The notes below the pieces were generated by a model. It worked only from the letters and a program-made list of their open reading frames with translations, was not told where the DNA came from and did no database searches. The position numbers and the translations under genes are program-made. This document shows, in pieces, positions 10,246 through 21,686 of a stretch of DNA of 64,000 bases. The stretch is from Gnetum montanum (taxonomy: Eukaryota; Streptophyta; Gnetopsida; Gnetales; Gnetaceae). Position 1 is the stretch's first letter, and every line of letters starts with the position of its first letter. The stretch covers positions 404,253-468,252 of the forward strand of contig MNCI01006534.1 of assembly GCA_015680685.1 (NCBI GenBank), in the 5' to 3' direction.

Positions 10246-10980
10246 ATGAAGAAGAGATATTTCTTTAGAACTAATAGTCCAACGAAGCCTTTGCAACCCC
10301 AAGTGGTTGAGTCTTTGGACGCCTCCGTATCAACTAAAGCTTCAGAACCCCCTTCGAACTTAACACCACATAAAACACATATGGTCATGTTAACACATGC
10401 CATTACTGATTGGATCAAAGCTGGCCACCTTCCTATGAAATTCTTTGATCTTGGGAGTCCCCTAATATACCTACAAATCGTTGGGAATGAGCCATGCAAG
10501 GCTCTTTTGGATTCAAGTTCCAGTGTCAACCTAATATCCCAAGAAATGTATAAGGCCTAGAACCTGCCCCCATTAAAAAAGAGCAATGTACGTTTAGAGT
10601 TAGCCAACCAGTCCATCATTGTTCCCTTGGGATTAGTGGAGGACATTGTTACCACTATTTGTGGGTGGTTGTATCCAACTGACTTCCTAGTGATTCAAGT
10701 GAATAACAGTAAGGGGGACTTCCCAATCATAATGGGAAGGGCATGGCTAAGAATTATCAATGCACGCCTAGGTATCCGCGATATTTCCCTAGAAATATAT
10801 AAGGAAAACACTTTTGGAAAGATCGAGAAGAAGAAGGTTCCATGCATCGCATACAGTGACACAGGGTGCAATTGCGTGCAGAGATCATGGGTTGTGCAAA
10901 GTTTAACATTGCGTGCATGCAATCAATGTGCACAAACGATCAACATACAAAGGTGCCTGTATGCAGCATCCACAAGATAA
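10246..10980 (+). pseudogene. pol: Aspartic protease region of element 1
   Basis: The protease cleaves the gag-pol product. The fold landmarks are in order: YLQIVGNEPCKALL, active-site DSSSSVNLIS with Asp at 10510-10512, GLVEDIVTTICGW, and the closing hydrophobic-Gly IIMGRAWL. The usual D-[ST]-G is D-S-S here. One stop (10558) separates the two open pieces. A Cys-rich tail follows (CNCVQ, CNQCAQ), with a conserved DTQWL motif leading toward RT. Confidence 0.8.
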
Positions 10981-11136
10981 GAAGACACCCAGTGGTTGAT
11001 AGCTAATCAAGGAAGCAGCTCACTTCTATGCACAAAACTAATTGAGAGTTTGACTTGCGCTTATATAGATAGCATTGATGCATTAGAGCAAGTCCATTGC
11101 CAACTTCCTAGTCCTAACTTAGAAAACATCAACTGG

Positions 11137-11306
11137 NNNNNNNNNNNNNNNNNNNNNNNNNNNNNNNNNNNNNNNNNNNNNNNNNNNNNNNNNNNNNNNN
11201 NNNNNNNNNNNNNNNNNNNNNNNNNNNNNNNNNNNNNNNNNNNNNNNNNNNNNNNNNNNNNNNNNNNNNNNNNNNNNNNNNNNNNNNNNNNNNNNNNNNN
11301 NNNNNN
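11137..11306. other. Assembly gap (170 N) between protease and reverse transcriptase
   Basis: Run of N. By comparison with elements 2 and 3 the missing part encodes the stretch between the conserved HH(Q/R)L motif and the LKAGFIYP motif of RT. The true length is unknown. Confidence 0.95.
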
Positions 11307-12629
11307 AGCTTCTAAAAGCTGGGTTCATATACCCCATTGCTGATAGCGAATGGGTTAGCCCCTTCGTAATCGTGCCTAAAAAGGGAGGCAAATGGAGGAT
11401 GTGTATAGATTTTAGGTTGCTAAACATGGCAACATTCAAGGACCACTTTCCGTTGCCATTTGTTGACCAAGTCTTGGACACAATCATAGGGCATCACTAT
11501 TATAGTTTTCTGGATGGCCATAGTGGATATAACTAAATACAAATAGCCCTAGAATACCAAGCCAAAACTACGTTCACCAATCTTTGGGGAATGTTTACAT
11601 ACAAACAAATGATGTTTGGCTTGTGCAATGCCCTTGCCACGTTTCAACACTTAGTTCTAAGCATATTCCACCAGCAAATATGAAATGGTGTGGAAGTCTT
11701 TATGGATGACTTCTCCACTTACAAAGAAGGCTTTGATCAAGCCTTGGATTGGTTAGAGCAAGTGTTGAAAATATGTGTAGAGACTAATCTAAGGCTCAAC
11801 TAGTAGAAAAGCCATTTAATGGTCCAAGAAGGCATAGTACTTGGGCATAAAATTTCACATGCAGGGATAGAGGTAGACCTTGAGAAAATCAAGGTCATCC
11901 AAAGAATTACCTGTCAACCAAAAACTATCAAAGACATTCAATGATTCCTTGGACACACTAGCTACTATAGGAAATTCATAGAGAACTTTTCGAAGATTGC
12001 CAAACCATTGGTAGAGCTAATGAAAAAGGACATACCCTTCAAGTGGACCAGGGAATGCGAACTAGCTTTTCAAACTCTAAAGAAGAAGCTGGGAGAAACA
12101 CCCATTCTACAAGCTCCTAATTAGTCCAGACCGTTCCATGTCATGACTGATGCATCCAACTATGCCTTAGGAGCCATACTTACACAGTTAGATGATAAAA
12201 AATGTCCTTATTACATCCACTGTGCAAGTAGAAGTATAGTAGGTGCACAACTTAACTACATTACTATAGAAAAAGAATTAATGGTTGTAGTGTTTGCATT
12301 GGAAAAATTTAGGCACTATGTATTGGAATACAAAGTATTCATACACACAGATCATAGTGCAATCCAATTCCTCATGAATAAGCCAATGGTAAGCCCCCGT
12401 ATTATACGATGGCTGGTAATCCTATAAGAGTTCGATCTAACAATGATCGATCGTAAAGGCACCGAGAATGTAGTTGCCGATCATTTATCTCAGTTGCACT
12501 AGGACAAAAAAGAGGATGAGTATCCCATTTTTGATCACTTCCTTGATGAGCTCCTCTTTGCCGGTGTAGTGAGTAACCAATCACCCATGGAGAAAAATTG
12601 GTACAGTAGCATTCTTACCTATTTGCTTA
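11307..12629 (+). pseudogene. pol: Reverse transcriptase and RNase H of element 1 (broken)
   Basis: RT copies element RNA into DNA; RNase H removes the RNA strand. RT motifs in order are SEWVSPFVIVPKKGG, CIDFRLLNMATFKDHFPLPF, FLDGHSGYN, and the catalytic FMDD at 11699-11710. These are followed by GIVLGHKIS and FLGHTSYYRKFI. RNase H follows from about 12130: MTDASNYALGAIL, EKELMVVVFALEKFRHY, HTDHSAI, ending ADHLSQL near 12498. About nine in-frame stops interrupt it; several replace Gln or Trp codons kept in sister copies, for example TAGTAG at 11801-11806. Confidence 0.9.
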
Positions 12630-12739
12630 CCCAATAAACACCACAAGAGTTAGACCTTAAGAAGAAACAAAAATTTCTTCAGAAAGCCAAGTACTTTATG
12701 AAGATCAATGAACAACTTTACAAAGTATGTCCCGATGGC

Positions 12740-13948
12740 TTGGTTTGATGGTGTGTTCCCAATAGAGATCAACTGAGAGTTCTCTAAGACGCTTATGAGG
12801 GCCCTTATGGGGGTCATTATGTTGGGAGACGAACAACCATTAAGATCCTACTTGCAGGGTACTATTGGCCTACCTTGTTCTGGGACACCCATCAATTTGT
12901 CCAATCTTGTGAGCACTGTGAACGTGATGGGGGAATGACTACTAGAATGGAGGGTCCACAACAATGGATTCAACTGTTAGAACCCTTTGACATTTGGGGA
13001 ATTGATTTCATGGGGCCCATTACACTAATGTCCAATGGAAAAGCTTACATCATAGTTGTTGTAGACTACTTAACAAAATGGGCTGAAGCAGCTGTCGTCA
13101 AAGATTGCACATCATCTACAGTTGCACGATTTGTTCAACAACAAGTCGTCAACAGGTTTGGTGTGTCACATGCACTTATCTTTGATAATGGGACACACTT
13201 TACAGGTGCAACTTTTCGGAAGTTAATGCAACGCTTAGGGGTTGAGCACAAATTAACTACACCATACCACCCCCAAGTAAACGATCAAGCCGAGGTCACC
13301 AAGAGGGAGATTACTAAGATACTGACCAGAACCATTAGCAAGTATAGGTGAGACTAGAGCACTAAACTGAATGATGCTCTTTGGGCATACCTCTTCACAT
13401 GGAAACTCCCTATAGGATACTCTCCCTACGAGTTAGTATATGAAAAACTTCCAATGCTCCCTATCCAAACTGAGCTCCGTACACTAGCCATAGCATGTGA
13501 CCTCAACCTTGACCTTGATCTAGTAGAAAAACAAAGGTTGATGACTCTTAACTTGCTAGACAAGAACCGATTAGCTACCCTGTCATTTAATGAGTTGCAC
13601 AAGGCATTTAATAAACAATGTCATGACCTAAAAATTAGAAAAGTTAAGTATCAACCAAGTGATAAGGTTCTCTACTGGAACCCCACACATGTGTCACAAC
13701 GTACCAAATTTCAAACACTGTGGGAAGGACCTTACATTATCTATGCGACTTCTCCTTTAGGAGCCATGACCATATATATACCTGAGAGCCTAGATAAGAG
13801 ACTGTTAGTCAACGTGCAACAAAAAAAACCCTTCCATGAGTTTAAGACAGCCAGAACATATGCTACCTCTGTAGGTGTGCAACCATGCTCATTATTTCAG
13901 ATCTCCTCCTTCCAACTTAGTCATGGGGGAGATGGCCACCTTCACTAA
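12740..13948 (+). pseudogene. pol: Integrase of element 1 (broken)
   Basis: Integrase inserts the DNA copy into the genome. The N-terminal HHCC zinc site is visible (GGHYVGRRT, then HQFVQSCEHC). The catalytic triad is complete: Asp at 13004-13006 (WGIDFMGP), Asp at 13184-13186 (IFDNGTHF) and Glu at 13292-13294 (NDQAEV). Exactly 35 residues separate the second Asp and the Glu, the retroviral DD35E spacing. The C-terminal domain (13454-13850) ends with KVLYWNPTHV and WEGPYII motifs. Stops lie at about 12748, 12786, 13350 and 13356. There is no chromodomain, as expected for the Athila branch. Confidence 0.9.
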
Positions 13949-15462
13949 TCATTGAAGACCTTCAGTTCTTTCTAAGTTTTTTGTTTTACACATTTTTTTG
14001 CACATTTTTTTAATTTTTCTTATTTTTTTACACCATCATTCATATTTTTACCATTTGTTTGTGTGATTACTTTATTTTGTTTTGTTCGTCATCCAATAGG
14101 TGTTCATGATGGTGGCATGAATAATATGATATTGATTGCTAATGTTTGGATTTTACCTTTGAAGTATGATGTTGATATTAAGGTATGGTTCTTTTGATTA
14201 AATAGGTAATGAGTCCACGACGTTCATGCATCCATAAAATCCTATGGTCTCCCTTGGCTTGGAATTGTGCGGTCCCTTTCTCTAATAAAACTATTAACGA
14301 ATTAGTGGTTGAGTATTTCTCAGACTAAGGAAAGACTCAAAGGATGAAAAGGGTGTGACTTCAATGGGATTCTATGCATTTGTACTAGCTATTCTCTTGA
14401 GTGTTTGGATGCTTTTTACTTGGGTTTTCTGCCATTCTGACCATTCATCAAATCACCGGAAGTTGAGTACATAAAAATAATTCTTTGCATGGTGTGGTTC
14501 TCATGCGAAAAACACAAAAAAAAAAAGAAAAAAAAATAGTGAGAATTCAAATCACACTCCTTAAAAAAAATAATGAACTTAGGCTACAAGCACTGGTTGT
14601 GGAACTGGAAAGATATGTTACCCATGTTTAAAGGTTCCCTCTAACTAAGGCCCCTTCTCACTTCCTAGTTCTCCATCTCGCTCTCCTCGGAATGGTGGTG
14701 AATTTTTGTAGAGGCATTCTTGTTGCTTCAAGCGGATGGGTTAGTCAATTGTGTTGATGCGAGGTCACTGAATGTGGATTTTTGAGCCTGGATTTGGAAT
14801 GAGTTCTACTCGGTCACATTAACCATAAAACACACAAGGGACTTTACACAACCCTGTTCTTGGGTTTCCATTCCATTTTCTACTCTCCACCTATCTTTCC
14901 CATTTCTCACCTCATTGCCGGTTTTATCATTAGTCTGTATCTTGGTTGATGCATTATTCTTCCTTGGTAATTTCTTAGGGGTAAGTTTTTAACTCTTGCT
15001 TCCAATTGACATTTCTAGAGCCTACGTACTCTTTGGTTTGTGGGTCTGTTAGGGCACTAAAGGCATGAGCCTACTTTGGGGAGGACCCACTGGCATTCCT
15101 TTTTGGTGCATTTGTTACCTTCTTTCCTTTAAACATTTCCTATAATCAACAATTTTTTGTTTTATTCCCATCCATGAAATCCATTTTCCTTGTGTTGCCA
15201 TTGTTACTTTTTCTCCATCTTTCTTATTCCTTATCTTTTTCCATCCTATCGCTACCAGAGGTTCGCTCTTAGTCATGGGGCCCTGGCATAATTTTTTCAA
15301 CTTTTCCTAACCCCTACACCTTAGGTAGTCACTAGTGTTAAAACTCCAGAATCAGTATCTGCCATAACCACAACTCAACCAATGCACTTTACATCGAGGC
15401 AAGGTATCAACTGCATTGTGATTTATCTACCTCGCTCATTTGTGATTGTGTTGTGTGTGTAG
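13949..15462 (+). other. Untranslated pol-to-extra-ORF spacer of element 1
   Basis: T-rich and A-rich tracts (for example 13980-14030 and 14512-14540) and no frame of interest. The block around 14571-14690 (GGCTACAAGCACTGGTT, CTCTAACTAAGG) has a close counterpart in element 2 at about 22795-22920 on the other strand. The spacer is therefore a conserved part of the family rather than random insertion. Confidence 0.7.
15070..15096 (+). promoter_or_regulatory. Conserved stem-loop motif, decayed copy (element 1)
   Basis: The core CCTACTTTGGGGAGGACC followed by CACTGGCAT matches the motif at the same place in elements 2, 3 and 4. The outer stem seen in elements 2 and 3 (ATGCAAG with CTTGCAT) is lost here. 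Its role is unknown. Confidence 0.6.
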
Positions 15463-15657
15463 ATGGCAATCATACAACAATGGACTAGGCCTGGAGGAAA
15501 CACTCAAGATGGACCGAAACTGGAACATTTACAAAAGGAGCAAGATTGGTGGCGTGGCTCCAGACAAACAACAAAAGGTGCAATATTGGCATCGGTAGCA
15601 ACACGTCTTATTCTTCTCTCTCTCTCTCTTTCTTCTTCTCTTCCAGCTACCAAATAA
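15463..15657 (+). pseudogene. Extra ORF of element 1, N-terminal stub
   Basis: ATG at 15463 lies where the extra ORF starts in element 4 (57561), preceded by the shared TGTGATT context. 64 codons remain open, starting MAIIQQWTRPGG, comparable only at the very start to MAPKRGQQGG of element 4. The conserved middle and coiled-coil parts are missing, so a deletion has joined the N-terminus to the element's 3' untranslated end. The codons past the first 20 or so (Ser/Leu-rich) are probably not original coding sequence. Confidence 0.45.
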
Positions 15658-15850
15658 GGCTGGATGTCATTTATGTATAGTGTTTACTTTTGTGGTCATG
15701 AACACTAATGCTGTCATATATTGTATTGTTGATCCGTTCACCGGGCACGTTGAGTCAGTCAACCTATTCCATCATCAATGGTCATTCAGTTAATAATCTC
15801 ATACCTTCTCAATATTTTGTAAGGAACTCAAGGACAAGTTTTAATTTAGT

Positions 15851-15860
15851 CATGGGGGTA
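15851..15860 (+). promoter_or_regulatory. Polypurine tract of element 1
   Basis: CATGGGGGTA sits directly before the 3' LTR and is repeated before the 3' LTRs of elements 3 and 4 (CATGGAGGTA, CATGGGGGTA). It primes plus-strand DNA synthesis in LTR elements. Confidence 0.75.
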
Positions 15861-16682
15861 TGATGAACCGTGATATCGCATACATGATATCGTGTCTGCG
15901 ATATCGGATTGACCATGCGATGTCAGATACCTGATATCACAGCTTATCTCCTTGCCTATAAATAAGAGGCGGCACCCTTGGTTTCGTCAGTTAGAAGTTA
16001 GTCCCTTAGCCAAAATCTTGTCATTTTTTCCCTCCAGAGTTAGAATTATTTCTACATGTTTGCAATAGGAGTCATAGAGTGAATAGATCTTTATTCGAGC
16101 ATTGTGTACTTGAGCACACTTTGTGTATGGCAATAAAGACGAATTTTATGATCAACCTTGCAGCATACAGAATAGATTAATTAGTGTTAATTATTATTTA
16201 ATGCTTTCCTAGTTAATTAATGATCTCTCTCACCTTACAACTCTCTTAGTTAAATACACTCAGTACGATTGCTTCGAGCATGCGTGTAGTGCTTGGTAAC
16301 CCAGTAATGATTAGCATTTGGTAACCCCTGTAGCGTTGCACCAATTCAGGATGTGTACGGCAAGTAGGAACAGATACTGGTGTTAGGAGCACTTAGAAGT
16401 TAATTAATGAATAGTTAAATTAGATTAGTTACGTAGTTATTTCTCTCTCCCCTCCTTATTAGTGCAGGATATAAAACACATAAAAGCCATAAAAATCATA
16501 TACCTCAAGCTTACTTAATCATACAACTGTGACATACAAGTAAGTTTGGGAAGACAACGATTAATCAACCCGTTATTGTTACATGGAGGCGCATAGGCAC
16601 TTAGTCCTTGGAATTCAACCGGATTGTGCGTGAAATGCTCATATTCGTATGGTTGAGCATAGGGGTACCTCGCCACTCATCA
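15861..16682 (+). repeat. 3' LTR of element 1 (822 bp)
   Basis: It runs TGATGAACC to CTCATCA. U3 contains four GATATC palindromes within about 85 bp, then TATAAATA at 15957-15964. U5 contains a pair of TTGGTAACCC motifs. It is the complete version of the 5' LTR. Confidence 0.9.
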
Positions 16683-16687
16683 GGTTC

Positions 16688-19600
16688 CATAGTATTTGTA
16701 ATCTTCTTTCAAATTTAATAGAAGATAACTAGTTTTCTCGTTTTCTAGTAATTAAATTGTTATTGTACTATCTACATTTAGTTTGTTTTAAAGGATTAAA
16801 GCAAATTAAAGTAACTTTTCTCCACCCTACCAAGCCTACTTTGCCTAGATTTTCCTTCTGTGCAACCAAGATTGGCTCAGTTTATGTTGATGGGCCTTCG
16901 TTAATGTCAAGGCATTGACAAACCTTCTTTGTTCTCATGTAAAAACTATAAATATCCAAGATGAGCTCATTTGCACAACTGATGCATAAATTTGATTTGA
17001 TTTTATCTTTTATCATCTAGTTTATGTGAAGAGCTCTTTCTCCCTTGGGTAAGTTAATTTCTTTCCTTGTCTGTGTGTGCATTTTGAGTCATCGCTTTCA
17101 CAAGTGTGGCCAAACTTTCAAGTGCAAAGTCCACTATTTACGCGATAATAAAGCTCATGGTTTTCCCTTATTCTATCATTGATTTCTTAAATATTAAAAA
17201 ATAAAAATTTTTATTTAAATTTTATTTTATTAAGCTATAATGATTCATTCCTTATCTAAGGAAGTCATAACTTTACTACATGGTGTTGGGCTATTGAGGT
17301 TGTGATTAAGAGCCATTTTTATTACATGGCATGTGTGGTGTTGCACCTATCCCCAAGAGGATTACAATGCATGTGTATTTATGTTTACTTTGTTTTTTAT
17401 AAATATAAAATTTATAAAAATTATAAACATAAAATTATAAATATTTCTTTATCTCTTGTCATGGCAACATAGGTTTTCATTTGTATCATATGTATTATAA
17501 TATCTTTTATATTTCTTGAATGTAACAATATACACAAGTGTTCTTAGCAATCCACTCAATAGAATCTTTGAGATTCCTATTAGAACCTAATTAGGTTTTA
17601 AAAGTAGTTATAATATATCTATAAAATAAAATCAAAATAGCATGCACATATGTATGAAAGAACACAATTTTGGCAAACCCAAGGCTTCATAAAATTGAAG
17701 GCATTGGTGGCGACTTTATTCTTAATGAACCAGATGTAGGTACAATTGATGAGGTTTTGCAAGTATTATCTTGATTATATTTGGGACTTGATAATTGCTT
17801 AGTGCTATTTTTTTCTTTTACATGGTAATCTATTCTTAAATTTAAGCTTACTACAATATATAGGTAACATTCATTTCCCTTTTATCTTTTCAATTTGTAT
17901 TTTATCTTTTTCTTGTTTCTATTTTCTGGTTAAACTTACTTTTGATTCATAAAATTCATGAGAAAACTAATTTTTTATACCTTTATTTTCCTTTTCAATT
18001 TTTGGAATATGCCAACATCAATATCATCATTTTTTTATCCAATCAATTTATGGTAAACTCTTAAAGCGAGGTGTTAATATTATGTAGTTTTCTCATGACA
18101 AGATACTTTATGTATTTTGTTTACATTTGTTATTATGTATATGATATGCTATCATTATCAACAATTACCTTTATCTAAACTTTTTTCTAGTTTATGGAAT
18201 TTGTAATCTTTCTCCATGTAACTTATTAGGTAATGGGATGTTTTAGTGCTAATTTGTATAATTATTATTATGAATGCATATTTATTAGGATTGAGGTGTA
18301 ACATATAGACCTAAACTTTGAACCTAATGGTTTTCATATGTTTTTCTCTCTATAAGAAAAATCACATTAATTTAGCATTAAACAACATTTTATAAAAACA
18401 CTAAGAGAAGCCATCAAACTTAATATCATAATGTTGTTTTTACTTTTAGAATATCATATGTCTTTTGTAAAATTGAAATAGACTATGTTCTATTCATTTT
18501 TTATGCATATAACAATAATAGAAAATATAAAAATGAAGCTTATTAGATTATATGAGCTTAATCTAGTCATGAAATTGTAGCAAAAATCAAAGTAATTATT
18601 TGAGGACCTACATTTGAGCTAGATAAATCCTATGTTGTGACATCCCATTCCTAGATGTGATGGAAAATATCAAATATACATTATATTAGATATTAGGCGT
18701 AAAAAGATAATATAGCAAACATCAAATATATGTAACATTTGACATTATGGATAAAGAAAATAACAAGGAAAAAGATAAGAATGCTTTATTGATGTGAAAT
18801 AGTGTAGCTAGATCATGATTTTGAGAGTGTTCCTTGGGATTTTCTTCCTTCAACATCTATCCCTTAAAAGCAATCTAGCACTGCCATCACAATTAGGCCT
18901 ATCNCCATTTTGGGTCTCAATTACAACACTCCCTTTCGGGTTTTGTTATGATAATGGTAACACTTGTTATGAAGAGGCACCATTTCTTTATGCAGCAATA
19001 CCATTTAGGAATGGGGATGCTACATAGGTTATTTAATGTCCCATAGATTCTAAGTCCTAAGCTTGAACTAGTTCACAAGTTCAATCCCAATGAGTTATTG
19101 TTTAGGACATATTGAACTTGTAATCCCAAAGATTCTAAGTCCTAAGCTTGAACTAGTTTCTTTGCCATTTATTGTTACTATGTCATTCCCCACTGTAACT
19201 AGTCATGATTCATATATTGTAGATAAAATTTCTCTATTGTCTAAGTATAACCAAAATCAAAGTTCTCTTACTTCTCCACCATTTGATCTAATATTTATAA
19301 ACCACTTTAGGTCTGTTCTAGTTGATGTGGATTATGTACACAATAAAATCTATCTACATGTGGACTTTATATAGAACTACAAAGCAGTGAGAAATTTAGG
19401 TTGCTAGATCTTCTAAAGGATTCTTATCTACTACAAGTTCTTATTGGTAAAATTTATAAGTAAGCAATGAATTTAGTAGAGAAGATTTGGAACTTAGTCA
19501 AGAGCTAAGTTCTAAGTTTTTCTTTACTTTTCCTTCTTAATTGTTTAAATTTTTTAATAGTATTTAAAATGTGTTCTAAGTTTGAAGTTTTCTATACCTT

Positions 19601-20812
19601 ATTATGTGTTTCTTATATTATTGTCAAACTATAATATATCTTTATAAATGAAAACTTTTCTTTAATATCATTTTATATATACATTTTCTAATTATTTATA
19701 ATTCTATTACTATTTAGTTTATGTTTATTTACCATTATTAAAACGTTATAATGATAATAATAATAACATATTTCTTTTTTAAATTACCTCTTTTCTATTA
19801 TTTTAATAAGAATTTATTGTGATTATATAATTTTTGTATCATTCATTTTCTTTATCAACTTAGACTATTTTTGAGTTGTTATGCCCATGTGGGAGATGCT
19901 CTAGGATTTAGTCTTTTAAAACATGTTTTAAAGATGTTGAGTAATTATTTGGTATACAATCTAGATTTATTCATCAACATTATTTATAGCATGATTACAT
20001 AAGACATCAGTTTTAAGTAGGGAAAACACATATGTAAGCATGTTAAAGAGGTGTTAGAATAGTTGGTTACAAAGGGAAGTAAGAGTAAAATCAAAACCAT
20101 CAATTATGATTTTTACTATGGAGACTAAGTATTGGATGAAAAAGAATTTCATTAACTCTATGTCAAAATTTAAAAGACTTACTATTACGAATTATATTAC
20201 TTGGAAAAGGACCTTAACAAACTAAGACATAAATGTTAGAAGAGGTCAAGTCCTTATCTATGCATAATAGGATTCCTCCTTTACACACCAAAATTATTGG
20301 AGGTGTAAAGAAAGACAATGAAATCATTTAAGAAGTAGCGGAAGAACAAGTAGAGAAAGGAAATGACAAGAAATAATAGAAGAATGCTCCTCATACTACT
20401 AAAGATTTGATTAAGCCAAAGAAATATAGATTTCATCTATCATTTGTAACTAACAAAATAATTTAGATTCAAAAAATGATAATGTTATTTTTATAAAAAG
20501 TCTAAGTAATTCTATGTTTTATTTTATCTAACATTAGAGCAAAAAGAAACATAAAATACGAGAAGACATAATAGAAGGTGAGGTAAAAAATCAAATAAAA
20601 AAAAAGAAATTGAAGAGGCAATGAAATTATTGGAATAATGACTTAAGAAGGAGATTGATACCATAAAAATTACATTACACACTATAGGCAACACTAAAAT
20701 GATTAATGTTAACATGAGAAATGGTGGTGATGTACCTATATCACCTTCATGTTTACAATTAAGAACATCACCTATTAAAGTAGCAATATCAAACAAAAAA
20801 TCCTGAGCCTAG
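16688..20812. other. AT-rich remnant region between elements 1 and 2
   Basis: No gene can be supported. The first 400 bp continue the sequence that element 1 interrupted. Frames at 18815-19027, 19090-19374 and 20524-20796 lack domains, are simple in composition and are not conserved elsewhere in the window. The last 800 bp (from about 20030) are Lys-rich and coding-like with many stops, and continue past element 2 at 30863, so element 2 inserted into an older, unrecognised coding remnant. A single N lies at 18904. Confidence 0.5.
19040..19158. repeat. Pair of 34-bp direct repeats, 85 bp apart
   Basis: 19040-19073 and 19125-19158 both read CCCA.AGATTCTAAGTCC followed by TAAGCTTGAACTAGTT, with one difference. 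The segment between them is unrelated. This looks like a local duplication; no function is apparent. Confidence 0.75.
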
Positions 20813-20817
20813 ATTAC

Positions 20818-21677
20818 TGATGAGCGGTGAGGTACCCCTACACCCAACCATATGAATCACTTGAGTGTTCAGAAGCGATCCGATTGAATTTCATGGACCT
20901 ATAGTTCTCTAGTGCACTAGTTCTTCTAGGAAGTGAAATGGGCATTGAGAACATTCATTGTCTTCCCAACTACACTTTTGAAGGTCAAGGGTATGTTTTA
21001 AGTGTAATTACGGTACATGATTTTTCTTATTTTATGTTTTATAATTTTAGTCGCCTACAACAAGAATGAAAGGTAGAGTAATTTAAGATCTAACTTAATC
21101 ACTGCCTAGCTAGCCTAACACAAGTACCTGTCCCACTTTCCTAGACACATCTTGAACATGTATAGTACTGCTAGGCTACCAAACATTAAGCATTCCCAGG
21201 TTACTAAGTGCTATACATATGCTCGAAGTGGTCGTGCTTGTGTTCATTCACAACTAAAAATTAATTACTTAATTTAAATGCATTGAAGTAAAGTGCATGA
21301 AAGTAAAGAACATTAAAGGAAATATTAACCTATTCTCAATGTTGTAAGGATTATCAAAAGAGTTCATTTTTATTCCCATCACATTGCTACGCTTAGGTAC
21401 ATTAGTGTTTGCAAAAATATTTGTACACACTCAAACTCCTATTGCAAGCACTCAGAAAACATTCTAACTTTAGAGAAAACAAACTGCAAGAGCTTCACTA
21501 CTATGACAAAAACTAATGAAAATAAAACTAATGCCAAATCTTGAGCTCAAGTGTTATATTTATAGGTTGGAGAATATCCTGTGACATCGAATACCCAACA
21601 TCACATCTTGGCTCCTAGGTTGGATACCCGACATTGAGCTACTTGACATTGGAGTAGATAAAAAACATGATTCATTA
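20818..21677 (-). repeat. 3' LTR of element 2
   Basis: On the minus strand it runs from TAATGAATC (TGATGA mutated at one base) to CTCATCA. TATAAATA is at 21557-21564. Upstream of it lie repeated GACATCG/CGATGTC-like motifs. It is close to the 5' LTR over its whole length. Confidence 0.85.
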
Positions 21678-21686
21678 TATCCCCAC
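21678..21686 (-). promoter_or_regulatory. Polypurine tract of element 2
   Basis: The minus strand reads GTGGGGATA immediately before the 3' LTR, matching CATGGGGGTA of element 1 with two changes. Confidence 0.65.

Larger units (their letters stand above)
7094..16682 (+). mobile_element. Element 1: Athila-like Ty3/gypsy LTR retrotransposon
   Basis: This is a full element bounded by LTRs at 7094-7738 and 15861-16682 and flanked by the 5-bp target duplication GGTTC (7089-7093 and 16683-16687). Internal order is tRNA-Asp primer site, gag, protease, reverse transcriptase, RNase H, integrase, a 1.5-kb untranslated stretch, the start of an extra ORF and a polypurine tract, as in Ty3/gypsy. RT motifs (FMDDFS, GIVLGHKIS) and the primer site fit the Athila branch. 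The LTRs differ by roughly 8-10% over the aligned U5, so insertion is old. Gag and pol carry many stops and the element cannot act by itself. Confidence 0.9.

Noticed and set aside
9785-10529. Several minus-strand frames in element 1
   Set aside because: Antisense to the gag-pol linker and protease.
19090-19374. 94-codon plus-strand frame
   Set aside because: No domain, no homologue in the window, starts inside a local direct repeat and lies in AT-rich debris.
20524-20796. 90-codon hydrophobic minus-strand frame
   Set aside because: Opposite an A-rich coding-like remnant; hydrophobicity follows from the T-rich complement.
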